Assembly (NCBI RefSeq): GCF_000717595.1
Contig: NZ_JNZO01000007.1
Span: 124,001-188,000 of the forward strand
Direction: 5' to 3'
Origin: Streptomyces flavochromogenes
GTDB lineage: Bacteria > Actinomycetota > Actinomycetes > Streptomycetales > Streptomycetaceae
Length of the DNA: 64,000 nucleotides
Part shown: positions 1-9,169 of the stretch, piece after piece
How the letters are laid out: every line of letters begins with the position of its first letter
Numbering within the stretch: the stretch's first letter is position 1
The notes under the pieces: generated by a model
The model's database searches: none
Seen by the model: only the letters and a program-made list of their open reading frames with translations
Told to the model about the DNA's origin: nothing
Program-made: the position numbers and the translations under genes

Positions 1-1
1 C

Positions 2-103
2 GCCGAAGCCGGCGGCCGTCTGTCGGTCACGCCGACCGAGGACGGCGGCAAGACGGTCTGGATCACTGTTCCGTGGACCGTGGCCCCCGTGGCCAGCTGC
101 TAG
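2..103 (+). CDS. C-terminal end of a probable sensor histidine kinase (partial)
   Basis: Only the last 33 codons are present, ending at TAG 101-103. The sequence (GGRLSV, then an acidic/Gly turn, then VWITVPW) resembles the final beta strands of a histidine-kinase HATPase_c domain, where a GGR-x-SV strand follows the G2 box and a hydrophobic strand ends the domain. The N-terminal part, including any H-box and membrane segments, lies outside the window. It could also be another GHKL ATPase, so the family call is tentative. Confidence 0.5.
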   Translation, partial: AEAGGRLSVTPTEDGGKTVWITVPWTVAPVASC

Positions 104-174
104 GGCTGGCCTGTCGGTCAGGGGTGCGGCGGCGCCACCGAACCCCTCACGGACGAACCGCTACCGCCGCCTGA

Positions 175-651
175 TCAGCGGACGCGGCCGTAGTAGACCT
201 TCGACGACCAGATCTTGTCGAGCTTCACCCACGAACCCGTCTTGGGCGAGTGCCAGATCTTGCCGCTGCCGGCGTAGATACCCACGTGATAGACCCTCCC
301 GCCGGAGTGGAAGAAGACCAGGTCCCCCTTCTGCCTGGTGGAGGCGGGGATGTGCCGGGTCTTGTTGTACTGCTGCTGCGCGGTGCGGGGCAGCGACTTG
401 CCCGCCTGCTTGTACGCGTAGAGCGTCAGACCGGAGCAGTCGAACCTCGAGGGTCCGGTGCTCCCGTACCGGTACGGAGCTCCCTTCTTGGACGCGGCGA
501 CGCTCAATGCCTTGTTCGCGTGCGTGGTGGCTGCCTGGGCCTCCGTTGCCGCACCGGGTGCGAACAGCGTGCCGCCGACGGCGGCGAGGGTGAGAGCCGA
601 TACGGCTCCGGCCCGGGACAGCAGGGACGGGACGTGCATCTGCGCAGTCAT
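175..651 (-). CDS. Secreted NlpC/P60 family peptidoglycan hydrolase
   Basis: The product (158 aa) should be exported and cleave cell-wall peptide cross-bridges as a D-Glu-Dap type endopeptidase. After a signal peptide ending near Ala-Gln-Ala (residues 1 to about 40) comes one compact NlpC/P60 domain. The catalytic Cys is in RFDCSGL, the His in VYHVGIY, and the third polar residue should be the His in KIWHSP. There are no LysM, SH3 or coiled-coil regions, so it is a minimal single-domain enzyme. The reading frame stays open about 440 bp further upstream, but that stretch is an RNA leader, so I start at the ATG at 651, which gives a clean signal peptide. Expression is probably controlled by the upstream c-di-AMP riboswitch, as for other Streptomyces wall hydrolases. 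Confidence 0.9.
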   Translation of the reverse strand: MTAQMHVPSLLSRAGAVSALTLAAVGGTLFAPGAATEAQAATTHANKALSVAASKKGAPYRYGSTGPSRFDCSGLTLYAYKQAGKSLPRTAQQQYNKTRHIPASTRQKGDLVFFHSGGRVYHVGIYAGSGKIWHSPKTGSWVKLDKIWSSKVYYGRVR

Positions 652-654
652 GCG

Positions 655-860
655 CAACCCTTCGTCAGCCGCCTGCGAAGGATGACCTGTCGGGTTCGGG
701 CTGGCGAAGATGCCCGGCCGCTGACGCGGCTTCACCCCAAGGGACGGCCCCGCTGCCGGAACAGCGCGTACGCCCCGTAAAAATCGGGTCCTCCACTCCT
801 GCCGATCCAATCCTGTCGACCAGACGTCCGGGACAGCGGCAGGACTCGGCGTCCGCCCGG
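655..860 (-). promoter_or_regulatory. c-di-AMP riboswitch (ydaO/yuaA type) in the leader of the NlpC/P60 gene
   Basis: Read on the minus strand, the leader contains the hallmarks of actinobacterial ydaO riboswitches in order: a GGACCCGATTTTTACGGGG-like hairpin (about 775-800), the conserved TTGGGGTGAAGCC block (about 730-742), the GGCATCTTCGCC block (about 700-714), then CCCGAACCCGACAG (about 682-695) and TCGCAGGCGG just before the start codon. The same blocks occur in leaders of Streptomyces rpf and NlpC genes, where c-di-AMP binding lowers expression. The exact 5' limit is uncertain; paired sequence may extend to about 905. Confidence 0.85.
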
Positions 861-1175
861 ACCGCCCCGCCGTGGTGGCGGGGGCTTGTCGTCGACAGGG
901 ATCTTGACCCACACCGAGGTCGAAATCCGAGCTGAAACGGCGATATGTGAGGCTCCTCACGACTGATCCATACGGGTGGACAGAGAGCCTTTGTGATCTC
1001 CGGAGGTGTCGCTTACGAGCCTCGCACCAGCGGTGGAACGCCCCATTCCGCCAAATGCGTACACCTGTTGTGCAACTCACCCGGCACATATGTCGACTCG
1101 TCGACTACGCCGAACGGGGGAGCGATTCTGCGGTGCGCGTCGGCCGTCCGGGCCTCGACACGACACGCGGAAATG
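861..1175. other. Intergenic region upstream of the riboswitch-controlled hydrolase; no gene seen
   Basis: This stretch lies between the riboswitch and the end of the small gene at 1176. It should hold the promoter of the NlpC/P60 transcript on the minus strand. A palindrome GTGAGG-CT-CCTCAC is at 947-960. The open frames here lack ribosome binding sites and recognisable protein sequence. I see no clear -35/-10 pair and no terminator for the gene that ends at 1176. Confidence 0.5.
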
Positions 1176-1481
1176 TCAACTCGCCCGAGTGTGCGGAACG
1201 GTGACGCGGCCGGCTCGGCGCTCGCCGTCCAGCACGCGGAGCGCGCGTGCCAAGGTGTCCGCGTGTAGCTCGCTCTCGCCCCGCATATGCATGAGCGTCA
1301 GGGCTTGGAGAAGTGCGTCCGCCCGCCCCGCCAGGGCCTGTGCTGCGCGCAACGCGCCATAGGTATGCGTGCTCCTGGATGGATTGATCTTCCCCAGCAG
1401 GTCGACCACTTCGAGGTAGGCGTCGACGAGTTCACTCTCGGCGCGGGTCAGGGCGGGCAGTGGCGGCAGCTCGGGGACCAC
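1176..1481 (-). CDS. Small helical protein of unknown function, downstream of the ClpP-like gene
   Basis: I do not recognise this 101-aa protein. It is leucine- and alanine-rich and predicted mostly helical, without signal peptide, membrane segment or cysteines. It starts with GTG at 1481, seven bases past the stop codon of the ClpP-like gene, with a G-rich stretch over that stop as possible ribosome binding site. The two genes are therefore probably co-transcribed and translationally coupled. That arrangement suggests a partner or regulator of the ClpP-like protein, but nothing in the sequence proves it. Confidence 0.65.
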   Translation of the reverse strand: MVPELPPLPALTRAESELVDAYLEVVDLLGKINPSRSTHTYGALRAAQALAGRADALLQALTLMHMRGESELHADTLARALRVLDGERRAGRVTVPHTRAS

Positions 1482-1488
1482 GGCCGGT

Positions 1489-2112
1489 TCACCCCGCCGC
1501 GCCGCCGGCGCCCGCGCGCCGGCTCGTGATCACGTGGTCCACCAGGCCGTACGCGACCGCCGCGGGCGCGTCCAGGACCGTCAGCCGGTCGAGGTCGGCG
1601 TCGACGCGCTCCCGGTCCCGCCCCGTGTGCTCGGCGAGCATCCCCGCCATCAGTGCGCGGAGACGCAGCAGTTCACGGGCGTGGATGTCGAGGTCGCTCG
1701 GCTGGCCCTGGAGGGGCTCGTCCACGGCGGGCTGACGCAGTGTGATCCGGGCGCCCGGCAGCATCATGCGCTTGCCCGGGGTGCCGGCGGAGAGCAGCAC
1801 GGCGGCGGTGGAGACGGCCTGGCCCAGGCAGGTGGTCTCCACGTCGCAGTGGAGCGAGCGCATCGTGTCGTAGATCGCGGTCATGGCGCTGATCGAGCCG
1901 CCGGGGGAGTTGATGTAGAGCGAGATGTCCTGTTCGGGCCCCGCGTGGTCCAGATACAGGAACTGGGCGATGACGTCGTTGGCCGAGGTCTCGTCGATCG
2001 GTGTGCCGAGGAAGACGATCCGGGACGAGAGGAGCTTCGAGTAGGGGTCGAGGGTCCGGGTTCCGTAGCTGGTGCGCTCCGTGAACTCGGGCAGGACGTG
2101 ACGAGCCTCCAT
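1489..2112 (-). CDS. ClpP-like protein lacking catalytic His and Asp (probable pseudoprotease)
   Basis: The 207-aa protein has the full ClpP fold signature, including YINSPGG (67-72), LGQAVS with the nucleophile Ser101, and AYGLVD near the C-terminus. Aligned without gaps to E. coli ClpP over the second half, the catalytic His of the MIHQP motif is Arg126 (TLRQP) and the catalytic Asp of ERDRFLS is Leu177. The enzyme is therefore probably not an active serine peptidase by itself. It may form mixed rings with an active ClpP, as actinobacterial ClpP paralogues do, or act as a scaffold. I start at ATG 2112 because a GGAGG lies eight bases upstream; longer frames run into the control region. It is transcribed divergently from the antitoxin gene. 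Confidence 0.85.
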   Translation of the reverse strand: MEARHVLPEFTERTSYGTRTLDPYSKLLSSRIVFLGTPIDETSANDVIAQFLYLDHAGPEQDISLYINSPGGSISAMTAIYDTMRSLHCDVETTCLGQAVSTAAVLLSAGTPGKRMMLPGARITLRQPAVDEPLQGQPSDLDIHARELLRLRALMAGMLAEHTGRDRERVDADLDRLTVLDAPAAVAYGLVDHVITSRRAGAGGAAG

Positions 2113-2137
2113 GGCGGGTACCTCCATCTGTAAAAAA

Positions 2138-2152
2138 TGTACAGGACGTACA
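2138..2152. promoter_or_regulatory. Probable antitoxin operator with TGTACA core, between divergent genes
   Basis: An inverted repeat TGTAC-AGGAC-GTACA sits in the 58-bp gap between the ClpP-like gene and the YefM/Phd-like gene. YefM proteins are known to bind operators built on TGTACA hexamers, and this site contains one exact TGTACA and one CGTACA. Its position could allow repression of both divergent genes. Binding itself is inferred. Confidence 0.6.
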
Positions 2153-2170
2153 GCCCGTAAGATGGGGAGC

Positions 2171-2449
2171 ATGACCTACGAGATCCCGGTGACGCAAGCG
2201 CGAGCCGAGCTCGCCGACCTGATCAACCGCGTCGTGTACGGCGGTGAGCGCGTCGTCGTCACCCGCCACGGGAAGCCGCTGGTCGCCCTGGTCTCCGCCG
2301 CTGACCTGGAGGAACTCGAGGCGGCCGAGAAGCCCGCCGACGAGCAGGTGATCAGCTCGGTCTCCGGCCTCCACTCCCTGGACTCCGCTACCGGCGAACA
2401 GCGCCGCTTCGGCATCGCCGCCCACCATCGCGAGCCCGGCGTCTCCTAG
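2171..2449 (+). CDS. YefM/Phd family antitoxin-like protein (orphan)
   Basis: This 92-aa protein has the Phd/YefM N-terminal DNA-binding fold: [14 protein letters not shown], the [21 protein letters not shown] core and a following acidic helix. The C-terminal 30 residues, which normally bind the toxin, are short and variable. No YoeB/RelE- or Doc-like toxin gene follows: the next 120 bp contain only a terminator and the next gene is on the other strand. It therefore looks like an orphan antitoxin or a stand-alone repressor. The ATG at 2171 has GGGGAG four bases upstream. An in-frame extension to 2111 would cross the operator and is rejected. Confidence 0.85.
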   Translation: MTYEIPVTQARAELADLINRVVYGGERVVVTRHGKPLVALVSAADLEELEAAEKPADEQVISSVSGLHSLDSATGEQRRFGIAAHHREPGVS

Positions 2450-2499
2450 GGCCGGTCCGGCCGACCCGCCTCCGCCGTCCCGCGATCGCATACGGAAAA

Positions 2500-2537
2500 G
2501 CCGCGTGCCCCCGTCCGCTACAGCGGGGGCACGCGGC
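2500..2537 (-). terminator. Strong hairpin terminator between convergent genes
   Basis: GCCGCGTGCCCCCG pairs perfectly with CGGGGGCACGCGGC around a 10-base loop. On the minus strand it is followed by CTTTTCC, so it best ends the transcript of the membrane protein gene at 2573. It may also stop the antitoxin transcript from the other side. Confidence 0.8.
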
Positions 2538-2572
2538 CGTCTTCTCGCGCGTACGGGCTCGGTGGGCCGGGA

Positions 2573-3580
2573 TCAGCCCGCGCGCGCCGGAATCGGGACC
2601 GCCGACACGGACGCCGGCTCCACGGGGTCGGTGCGCCTTCGGGCCCCGATCACGGTCGCCGTGAGACCCGCCGCCGCCCAGAGGGTGAGGACGAGCAGCG
2701 GTCCGCCCGCCGCCGCGCCCTCGAAGGAGGAGAGGGAGCGGAGGGCCGAGCCCGCGGCGCCCGGCGGCAGCCACTGGCCGAGGGTGCCCACCGCGGACGG
2801 CAGGAGTTCCGGTGCGCTCGACAGGCCTGAGAACGGGTTGCCGAGCAGGATCATCAGCAGCGCCCCGAGTCCGAGGCCCGGCTTTCCGAAGAGAGCCGCG
2901 AGTCCGGCGAACGTCGAGCCGATGGCCAGGACGGTGAGGCCCAGAACCCCGGCCTCGGCCCACCAGTTCCCGCCGAGTGCGCCGAGCCAGCTGTGGGCGA
3001 GGGCCGCGCCGACGGTGCCCGCGAGCGCCGCGGCGCCGGCGAGGGCGGCCACCGCGCGCCCGCCGCGCAGACCGAGGAGGGTCGTGACGACTCCCGCCGC
3101 CGCTCCGGCCAGGGCGAGCGGCAGCAGGCTGGAGGCGAGCACGGCCCCGCGCGGGTCGCCCGCGGGGGCGGGGACCACATCCGTGACCTGGACCTTCGCG
3201 CCGTCCGGGGCCTGTGCGGTCAGGGCCTCCCGGAGGAGGCCGGCCACCACGGGGCTCGCCGCCGAGGCGGTCAGGAGTTCCGTACCGCCCGGGGTCACGA
3301 CCACCGCTCCGTATACATCCCGGTTCTCTATCGCGGCGCGGGCCGCGGCCCCGTCCTCGTAGCGGTGGATCTCGAAGGCCCCCTCGTGCCGGGCGAGATC
3401 CTGCTCCAGGGCGGTGACCGCCGTGGCGGGACCCGCGACGCCGACCGGCAGGTCGCGGGGTGCCGTCCGGGCCGCGGGCCACGCGAAGGCCCACAGGGTC
3501 AGGGCGACGACGACGGGGATCAGCACCATCACCGCGATGGTCCTGCGCCCCGCGCCGGCGGCGGTGGCGTTGGCGGACAT
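2573..3580 (-). CDS. Polytopic membrane protein, probably ABC-2/YhgE-like
   Basis: The 335-aa protein has one N-terminal membrane helix (about 15-35), then a roughly 110-residue extracytoplasmic domain, then five or so membrane helices (about 145-320) with a short basic tail. This layout (helix, large outer loop, helices with a GNPFSGL loop) matches ABC-2 type or YhgE/Pip-like membrane proteins, though I cannot name a substrate. It is divergent from a TetR regulator only 104 bp away, a classic arrangement for a regulated export protein. The start ATG at 3580 has GAGGAC upstream. Confidence 0.75.
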   Translation of the reverse strand: MSANATAAGAGRRTIAVMVLIPVVVALTLWAFAWPAARTAPRDLPVGVAGPATAVTALEQDLARHEGAFEIHRYEDGAAARAAIENRDVYGAVVVTPGGTELLTASAASPVVAGLLREALTAQAPDGAKVQVTDVVPAPAGDPRGAVLASSLLPLALAGAAAGVVTTLLGLRGGRAVAALAGAAALAGTVGAALAHSWLGALGGNWWAEAGVLGLTVLAIGSTFAGLAALFGKPGLGLGALLMILLGNPFSGLSSAPELLPSAVGTLGQWLPPGAAGSALRSLSSFEGAAAGGPLLVLTLWAAAGLTATVIGARRRTDPVEPASVSAVPIPARAG

Positions 3581-3649
3581 GGGGTCCTCGATTCAAAGAG
3601 AAGGATCGTTCGTTTTTATCTGCCATCACTGTCCTGCGGGCCTCGGAAG

Positions 3650-3678
3650 TTGTCAAGAATGAATATTCGTTTTAGGTT
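3650..3678 (+). promoter_or_regulatory. Promoter of the TetR gene with a palindromic operator in the spacer
   Basis: TTGTCA at 3650-3655 and TAGGTT at 3673-3678 are 17 bases apart, a good Streptomyces vegetative promoter. The start point would fall at or next to the ATG at 3685, suggesting a leaderless message. Between the boxes is a palindrome centred on GAATATTC (3661-3668, arms AATGAATATTCGTT 3658-3671), a plausible TetR site. The same TTGTCAA also reads TTGACA on the other strand and could serve the divergent gene. Confidence 0.6.
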
Positions 3679-3684
3679 CGGGTC

Positions 3685-4302
3685 ATGGCTCGTGTCTCCC
3701 AGGAACACCTCGACGCCCGGCGGCGCCAGATTCTCGACGGCGCGGCGCGCTGCTTCGCCCGCAACGGCTTCCACGCCACCTCGATGCAGGACGTGCTCGG
3801 CGAGGTCGGCCTGTCGGCCGGCGCGGTCTACCGGTACTTCCGCGGCAAGGACGAGATCATCGCGGCCATCGCGACCGAGGCCTTCGCCGGCATCCGGGGC
3901 GCCTTCGAGGAGGCGTCCAGGGCCACGCCGCCGCCCACCCCCGACGTACTGATCGGCGCGGTGCTCCGGCTCTTCCTGGAGGAGCGGATCGAGGGCGCCG
4001 ACCGGCAGGCCTTCGCGCGCCTGATCATCCAGGTGTGGACGGAGACCCTTCGCGACGATCAGCTCGCGCGGACCCTCTCGGAGGGCTACAACGGCATGCG
4101 GGTCGTCTGGGCGGACCTGGTCGCCGCCTACAAGGAGAGCGGCATCCTGGCCGCCGACGTTCCCGCCGACCACGTGGCCCGCACGCTGATCGCCGTCGTC
4201 CAGGGCTTCATCGCCCAGCAGGCCCTCTTCGGCGACGTCGCCGTCGACGTCCTGGAGGACGGGCTCCGCGGCCTGATGTCCATGTCGGTCGATCCGGTAT
4301 GA
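3685..4302 (+). CDS. TetR/AcrR family transcriptional regulator
   Basis: This 205-aa repressor-type protein has a TetR_N DNA-binding domain at about 13-60, with the typical helix-turn-helix around MQDVLGEVGLSAGAVYRYFRGKDEI, and a helical ligand-binding domain behind it. The divergent membrane protein is the likely target, and self-control through the palindrome in its own promoter is likely. ATG 3685 has no ribosome binding site, but the promoter is so close that a leaderless transcript explains this. The ligand is unknown. Confidence 0.9.
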   Translation: MARVSQEHLDARRRQILDGAARCFARNGFHATSMQDVLGEVGLSAGAVYRYFRGKDEIIAAIATEAFAGIRGAFEEASRATPPPTPDVLIGAVLRLFLEERIEGADRQAFARLIIQVWTETLRDDQLARTLSEGYNGMRVVWADLVAAYKESGILAADVPADHVARTLIAVVQGFIAQQALFGDVAVDVLEDGLRGLMSMSVDPV

Positions 4303-4326
4303 CGATCATGAAAGAGCAAAGCCGTA

Positions 4327-4345
4327 GTTAACGAGCCGGAAAAAC
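4327..4345 (+). promoter_or_regulatory. Possible GlnR-like half box upstream of the urease operon
   Basis: GTTAAC at 4327-4332 followed six bases later by GAAAAAC (4339-4345) resembles one half of the actinobacterial GlnR box (gTnAC-n6-GaAAC). The second half is not convincing; only a CTAAC is seen at about 4353. GlnR is known to control urease genes in Streptomyces, which gives this weak site some support. Confidence 0.35.
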
Positions 4346-4391
4346 TTCCGCCCTAACGTGCAATGTCTGGCCGCGAGCCGCATCTCCGCAG

Positions 4392-4420
4392 TTCAACAAG
4401 GTGTTGACGGTCGGTAGGGT
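4392..4420 (+). promoter_or_regulatory. Putative promoter of the urease operon
   Basis: TTCAAC (4392-4397) and TAGGGT (4415-4420) are separated by 17 bases, about 45 bp before the ureA start. The fit to the vegetative consensus is moderate. An overlapping TTGACG at 4404 could be an alternative -35 for a different start. Confidence 0.4.
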
Positions 4421-4465
4421 CCGCAGCTGTCCGGGTGTCCCGGTCGACGACTGTGAGGTGGAAGA

Positions 4466-4768
<303 letters not shown>

Positions 4769-4781
4769 ACGGGCCGCGCCG

Positions 4782-5162
4782 ATGATCCCCGGAGAGATCC
4801 TGTACGCGGACGGCCCCGTCGCCCTCAACGAGGGGCGCCCCGTCACGCGTCTGACCGTGCTGAACGCCGCCGACCGACCCGTCCAGGTCGGCTCCCACTA
4901 CCACTTCGCCGAGGTCAACCCGGGCCTGGACTTCGACCGCGCCGCGGCGCACGGCCGGCGGCTGCACATCGCCGCCGGTACCGCCGTCCGCTTCGAGCCG
5001 GGCATCCCCGTCGAGGTCGAACTCGTCCCGCTCGCCGGCCGCCGGATCGTGCCCGGCCTGCGCGGCGGCACGGGGGGCCCGCTCGACCCGACCGGCCACG
5101 CCACCGACCGGGCCGACGAGGCCGACGAGCCCATCGAGGCCGAGGGGACCGACCGTGCCTGA
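4782..5162 (+). CDS. ureB: Urease subunit beta
   Basis: UreB assembles with UreA and UreC into the urease core. The conserved part (residues 1 to about 100) contains [16 protein letters not shown] and the typical [15 protein letters not shown] and [10 protein letters not shown] blocks. Behind it is an acidic tail of about 25 residues rich in Asp and Glu that is longer than in classical UreB proteins of about 100 aa; its role is unknown. ATG 4782 lies 13 bp behind ureA. The end overlaps ureC by eight bases. Confidence 0.96.
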   Translation: MIPGEILYADGPVALNEGRPVTRLTVLNAADRPVQVGSHYHFAEVNPGLDFDRAAAHGRRLHIAAGTAVRFEPGIPVEVELVPLAGRRIVPGLRGGTGGPLDPTGHATDRADEADEPIEAEGTDRA

Positions 5163-6876
5163 CCTGCACCGCGCCGTCTACGCCGACCTGTTCGGCCCCA
5201 CCACCGGCGACCGCATCCGGCTCGCCGACACCGATCTCCTCGTCGAGATCGAGGAGGACCGCAGCGGCGGCCCCGGCCGCGCCGGCGACGAGGCCGTCTT
5301 CGGCGGCGGCAAGGTCATCCGCGAGTCCATGGGCCAGGCCCGCACCACCCGCGCCGAGGGCGCCCCCGACACCGTGATCACCGGCGCCGTGATCATCGAC
5401 CACTGGGGCATCGTCAAGGCCGACATCGGCATCCGGGACGGCCGGATCACCGCCCTCGGCAAGGCCGGCAACCCCGACACGATGGACGGCGTCCACCCCG
5501 ACCTCGTGATCGGCCCCGAGACCGAGGTCATCGTCGGCAACGGCAGGATCATCACCGCCGGTGCCGTCGACGCCCACGTCCACTTCATCTCGCCCACCGT
5601 CGTCGAGCAGGCGCTCGCCACCGGCGTCACCACCCTCGTCGGCGGCGGCACGGGACCGGCCGAGGGCACCAGGGCGACCACGGTCACCCCCGGCCCCTGG
5701 CACACGGCCAGGATGTTCGAGGCCCTCGACACCTTCCCCGTCAACATCGGTCTGCTCGGCAAGGGCAACACCATGTCCCGGGAGGCCATGCACTCCCAAC
5801 TGCGCGGCGGAGCCCTCGGATTCAAGATCCACGAGGACTGGGGTGCCACCCCCGCCGTCATCGACGCCTGCCTGGGCGTGTGCGAGGAGACGGGCGCCCA
5901 GCTCGCCATCCACACCGACACCCTGAACGAGGCCGGCTTCGTCGGCGACACCCTCGCCGCCATCGCCGGGCGCACCGTCCACGCGTACCACACAGAAGGA
6001 GCCGGCGGCGGGCACGCGCCCGACATCATCACGGTGGTCTCGGAGCCGTACATCCTGCCCAGCTCCACCAACCCGACCCGGCCGCACACCGTCAACACCA
6101 TCGAGGAACACCTCGACATGCTGATGGTCTGCCACCACCTCAACCCGGCCGTCCCCGAGGACCTCGCCTTCGCCGAGTCCCGGATCCGGCCCTCCACCAT
6201 CGCCGCCGAGGACGTCCTCCACGACCTGGGCGCCATCTCGATCATCTCCTCCGACTCCCAGGCCATGGGCCGCATCGGCGAGGTGGTCATGCGCACCTGG
6301 CAGACCGCCCACGTCATGAAGAAGCGGCGCGGCGCCCTGCCCGGGGACGGCCGCGCCGACAACCACCGTGCGCGCCGCTACGTCGCCAAGTACACGATCA
6401 ACCCGGCCGTCGCCCAGGGCATGGACCACCTCATCGGCTCCGTCGAACCCGGCAAGCTCGCCGACCTGGTGCTGTGGGAGCCCGCCTTCTTCGGGGTGAA
6501 GCCGCTCACCGTCCTCAAGGGCGGCCAGATCGCCTACGCGCAGATGGGCGACGCCAACGCCTCCATCCCCACTCCCCAACCCGTCCTGCCCCGGCCGATG
6601 TTCGGCGCGCTCGGCACGGCGGCGGCGGCCGGCTCGGTCAACTTCGTCGCCCAGGCGGCGATCGAGGACGACATCGCACAACGGCTGGGCGTGCACAAGG
6701 AGTTCACCGCGATCGGAAGCACCCGCCGGGTGACCAAGGCGGACATGCGGGAGAACGACGCCATGCCCCGGGTCGAGGTCGACTCCGACACGTTCACGGT
6801 CACGATCGACGGCGAAGCGGTCGAACCCGCCCCGGCCGCCGAACTGCCCATGGCCCAGCGCTACTTCCTCTTCTGA
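5155..6876 (+). CDS. ureC: Urease subunit alpha (catalytic, nickel-binding)
   Basis: UreC carries the di-nickel active site. The 573-aa length is normal. The metal ligands are in place: His141 and His143 in VDAHVHF, the Lys224 to be carbamylated in GFKIHEDWG, His in AIHTDTLNE and HTEGAGGGH, and the Asp in SSDSQAMGR. The flap region with the conserved MVCHHLNP is also intact. The start is GTG 5155, inside the end of ureB, indicating translational coupling. All key residues are present, so the enzyme should be active once nickel is loaded. Confidence 0.98.
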   Translation: MPDLHRAVYADLFGPTTGDRIRLADTDLLVEIEEDRSGGPGRAGDEAVFGGGKVIRESMGQARTTRAEGAPDTVITGAVIIDHWGIVKADIGIRDGRITALGKAGNPDTMDGVHPDLVIGPETEVIVGNGRIITAGAVDAHVHFISPTVVEQALATGVTTLVGGGTGPAEGTRATTVTPGPWHTARMFEALDTFPVNIGLLGKGNTMSREAMHSQLRGGALGFKIHEDWGATPAVIDACLGVCEETGAQLAIHTDTLNEAGFVGDTLAAIAGRTVHAYHTEGAGGGHAPDIITVVSEPYILPSSTNPTRPHTVNTIEEHLDMLMVCHHLNPAVPEDLAFAESRIRPSTIAAEDVLHDLGAISIISSDSQAMGRIGEVVMRTWQTAHVMKKRRGALPGDGRADNHRARRYVAKYTINPAVAQGMDHLIGSVEPGKLADLVLWEPAFFGVKPLTVLKGGQIAYAQMGDANASIPTPQPVLPRPMFGALGTAAAAGSVNFVAQAAIEDDIAQRLGVHKEFTAIGSTRRVTKADMRENDAMPRVEVDSDTFTVTIDGEAVEPAPAAELPMAQRYFLF

Positions 6877-7541
6877 TGGCGAGTCGCGCCGCACTCCTGG
6901 TACTCGCCGACGGGCGGTTCCCCGCCGGCGGGCACGCCCACTCCGGCGGCGCCGAGGCCGCCGTCAAGGCCGGCCGCATCAAGGACGCGGTCGGCCTCGA
7001 AGCCTTCTGCCGGGGCCGGCTGCACACCACCGGCCTCACCTCCGCCGCGCTCGCCGCCGCAGCCGCGCACGGACTCGACCCGGGCGACCTCGACGCGGCC
7101 GCCGACGCCCGCACCCCCTCGCCCGCCCTGCGCGCCGCCGCCCGCAAGCTCGGCCGGCAGATGATGCGGGCGGCACGCGCCACCTGGCCCTGCCCGGAAC
7201 TCGACGCGCTCGCCACCGCGTTCCCGCGCGGCGCCCACCAGCCCGTCGTCCTCGGCGTCGCCGCCCGCGCCGCCGGGCTCGGGCCCGAGGACGCCGCGCA
7301 CTGCGTCGCGTACGAGACCGTCAGCGGCCCCGCCACCGCCACGGTCCGCCTGCTGAGCCTGGACCCCTTCCAGGCCACCGCCGTCCTCGCCCGCCTCGCC
7401 CCCGCCATGGACCTGGTCGCGGAGGAAGCCGCACGGGCCGCCCGGCAGGGCGTCGGCGCCCTGCCCGCGGCCTCCGCGCCCCTTCTCGACATCACCGCCG
7501 AACAGCACGCGTCCTGGCCCGTCCGCCTCTTCGCATCCTGA
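6876..7541 (+). CDS. ureF: Urease accessory protein UreF
   Basis: UreF is part of the UreDFG chaperone complex that loads nickel into urease. The 221-aa protein is helical, with the family N-terminus [19 protein letters not shown] and the conserved middle GAHQPVVLG. The ATG shares a base with the ureC stop (TGATG), so translation is coupled. No ureE gene lies in the operon; UreF, UreG and UreD are the only accessory proteins encoded here. Confidence 0.95.
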   Translation: MASRAALLVLADGRFPAGGHAHSGGAEAAVKAGRIKDAVGLEAFCRGRLHTTGLTSAALAAAAAHGLDPGDLDAAADARTPSPALRAAARKLGRQMMRAARATWPCPELDALATAFPRGAHQPVVLGVAARAAGLGPEDAAHCVAYETVSGPATATVRLLSLDPFQATAVLARLAPAMDLVAEEAARAARQGVGALPAASAPLLDITAEQHASWPVRLFAS

Positions 7542-7560
7542 GAACCACTGGAGCCGCCCC

Positions 7561-8225
<665 letters not shown>

Positions 8226-8238
<13 letters not shown>

Positions 8239-8978
8239 GCCTGCGCGCCACCGCCCGGATCGCCGCGGACGCCGACGGGGGCCTGCCGCTGCTCGTGAGC
8301 GACGGGCCCCTCGCCCTGCGCCGGACCAGGGCCTCGGGTCGGTACACCCGGGTCACCGTCGTCGGGGCGATGAGCGCGCCGCTCGGCGGTGACCGGCTCG
8401 CCGTCGAGGCCGAGGTGCGGGACGGGGCCAGGCTCCTGGTCGACTCGGCCGCCGCCACCCTCGCCCTGCCGGGCCGGAGCGCCGAGCCGGCCGCGTACGA
8501 CGTCCGGATCGCCGTCGGCGAGGGCGGGGTGCTCCGCTGGCTGCCCGAACAGGTGGTCTCCGTGCACGGCTCCCGGCTGCGGATGCGGACCGTCGTCGAG
8601 CTCGCCGCCACGGCCCGGCTGGTCCTGCGCGAGGAGCAGATCCTCGGCCGGCACGGCGAGCCGCCCGGCACCCTCGTCACCCGCCTCACCGTCCGCCGCG
8701 CCGGGCGCCCTCTCCTCGACCAGGAGCTGGCCTTCGGTCCCGGCGCTCCCGGTGGCTGGGACGGAGGCGCGGTCCTCGGTGGTCATCGGGCCACCGGGCA
8801 ACTCCTCGTCGTCGATCCCGCGTTCGCGGAGAAGCCGGTGCGGCCGCGGCTGCTGGGCGAGCACGCCGCCGTCACCCCGCTCGCCGGGCCCGCGGCCCTC
8901 GTCACCGCCGTCGCCCCGGACGCCCTCGCGGTCCGGCGTCTGCTCGACACCGCCCTGTCTGAACTCGCCCCGTTCTGA
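8226..8978 (+). CDS. ureD: Urease accessory protein UreD (UreH)
   Basis: UreD binds the urease apo-enzyme and, with UreF and UreG, conducts nickel to the active site. The 250-aa product shows the family pattern: an all-beta protein with [27 protein letters not shown] and a conserved [10 protein letters not shown] segment. ATG 8226 overlaps ureG by 13 bases. This is the last gene of the operon; a 190-bp gap follows. Confidence 0.92.
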
Positions 8979-9169
8979 GGAGTTCTGACCGGTTCTGCGC
9001 GTGCTGCCGAGAGGTCACCGCTCAGCGGTACACCGTTCACCGGTTATTGGTTCGGCAAAGAAACAGGTGTTCGCTCTTTCACCGGGTGCCTCCGGGACGA
9101 AAGGATCCCCCGGACAGCCAACACACAGCGCCGCCACGGGGGGTGGCGCTCATCTTGGGGGAGTACACG

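Noticed and set aside
175..1089. 304-aa version of the NlpC/P60 protein
   Set aside because: The extra N-terminus translates the riboswitch and promoter region and would bury the signal peptide.
2450..2572. Possible toxin gene paired with the YefM-like antitoxin
   Set aside because: Too short, no start codon with ribosome binding site, and it contains the terminator hairpin.
4915..6894. Open frame of 659 codons antisense to ureB/ureC
   Set aside because: It mirrors the conserved urease genes and has repetitive Gly/Val/Asp composition with no ribosome binding site.
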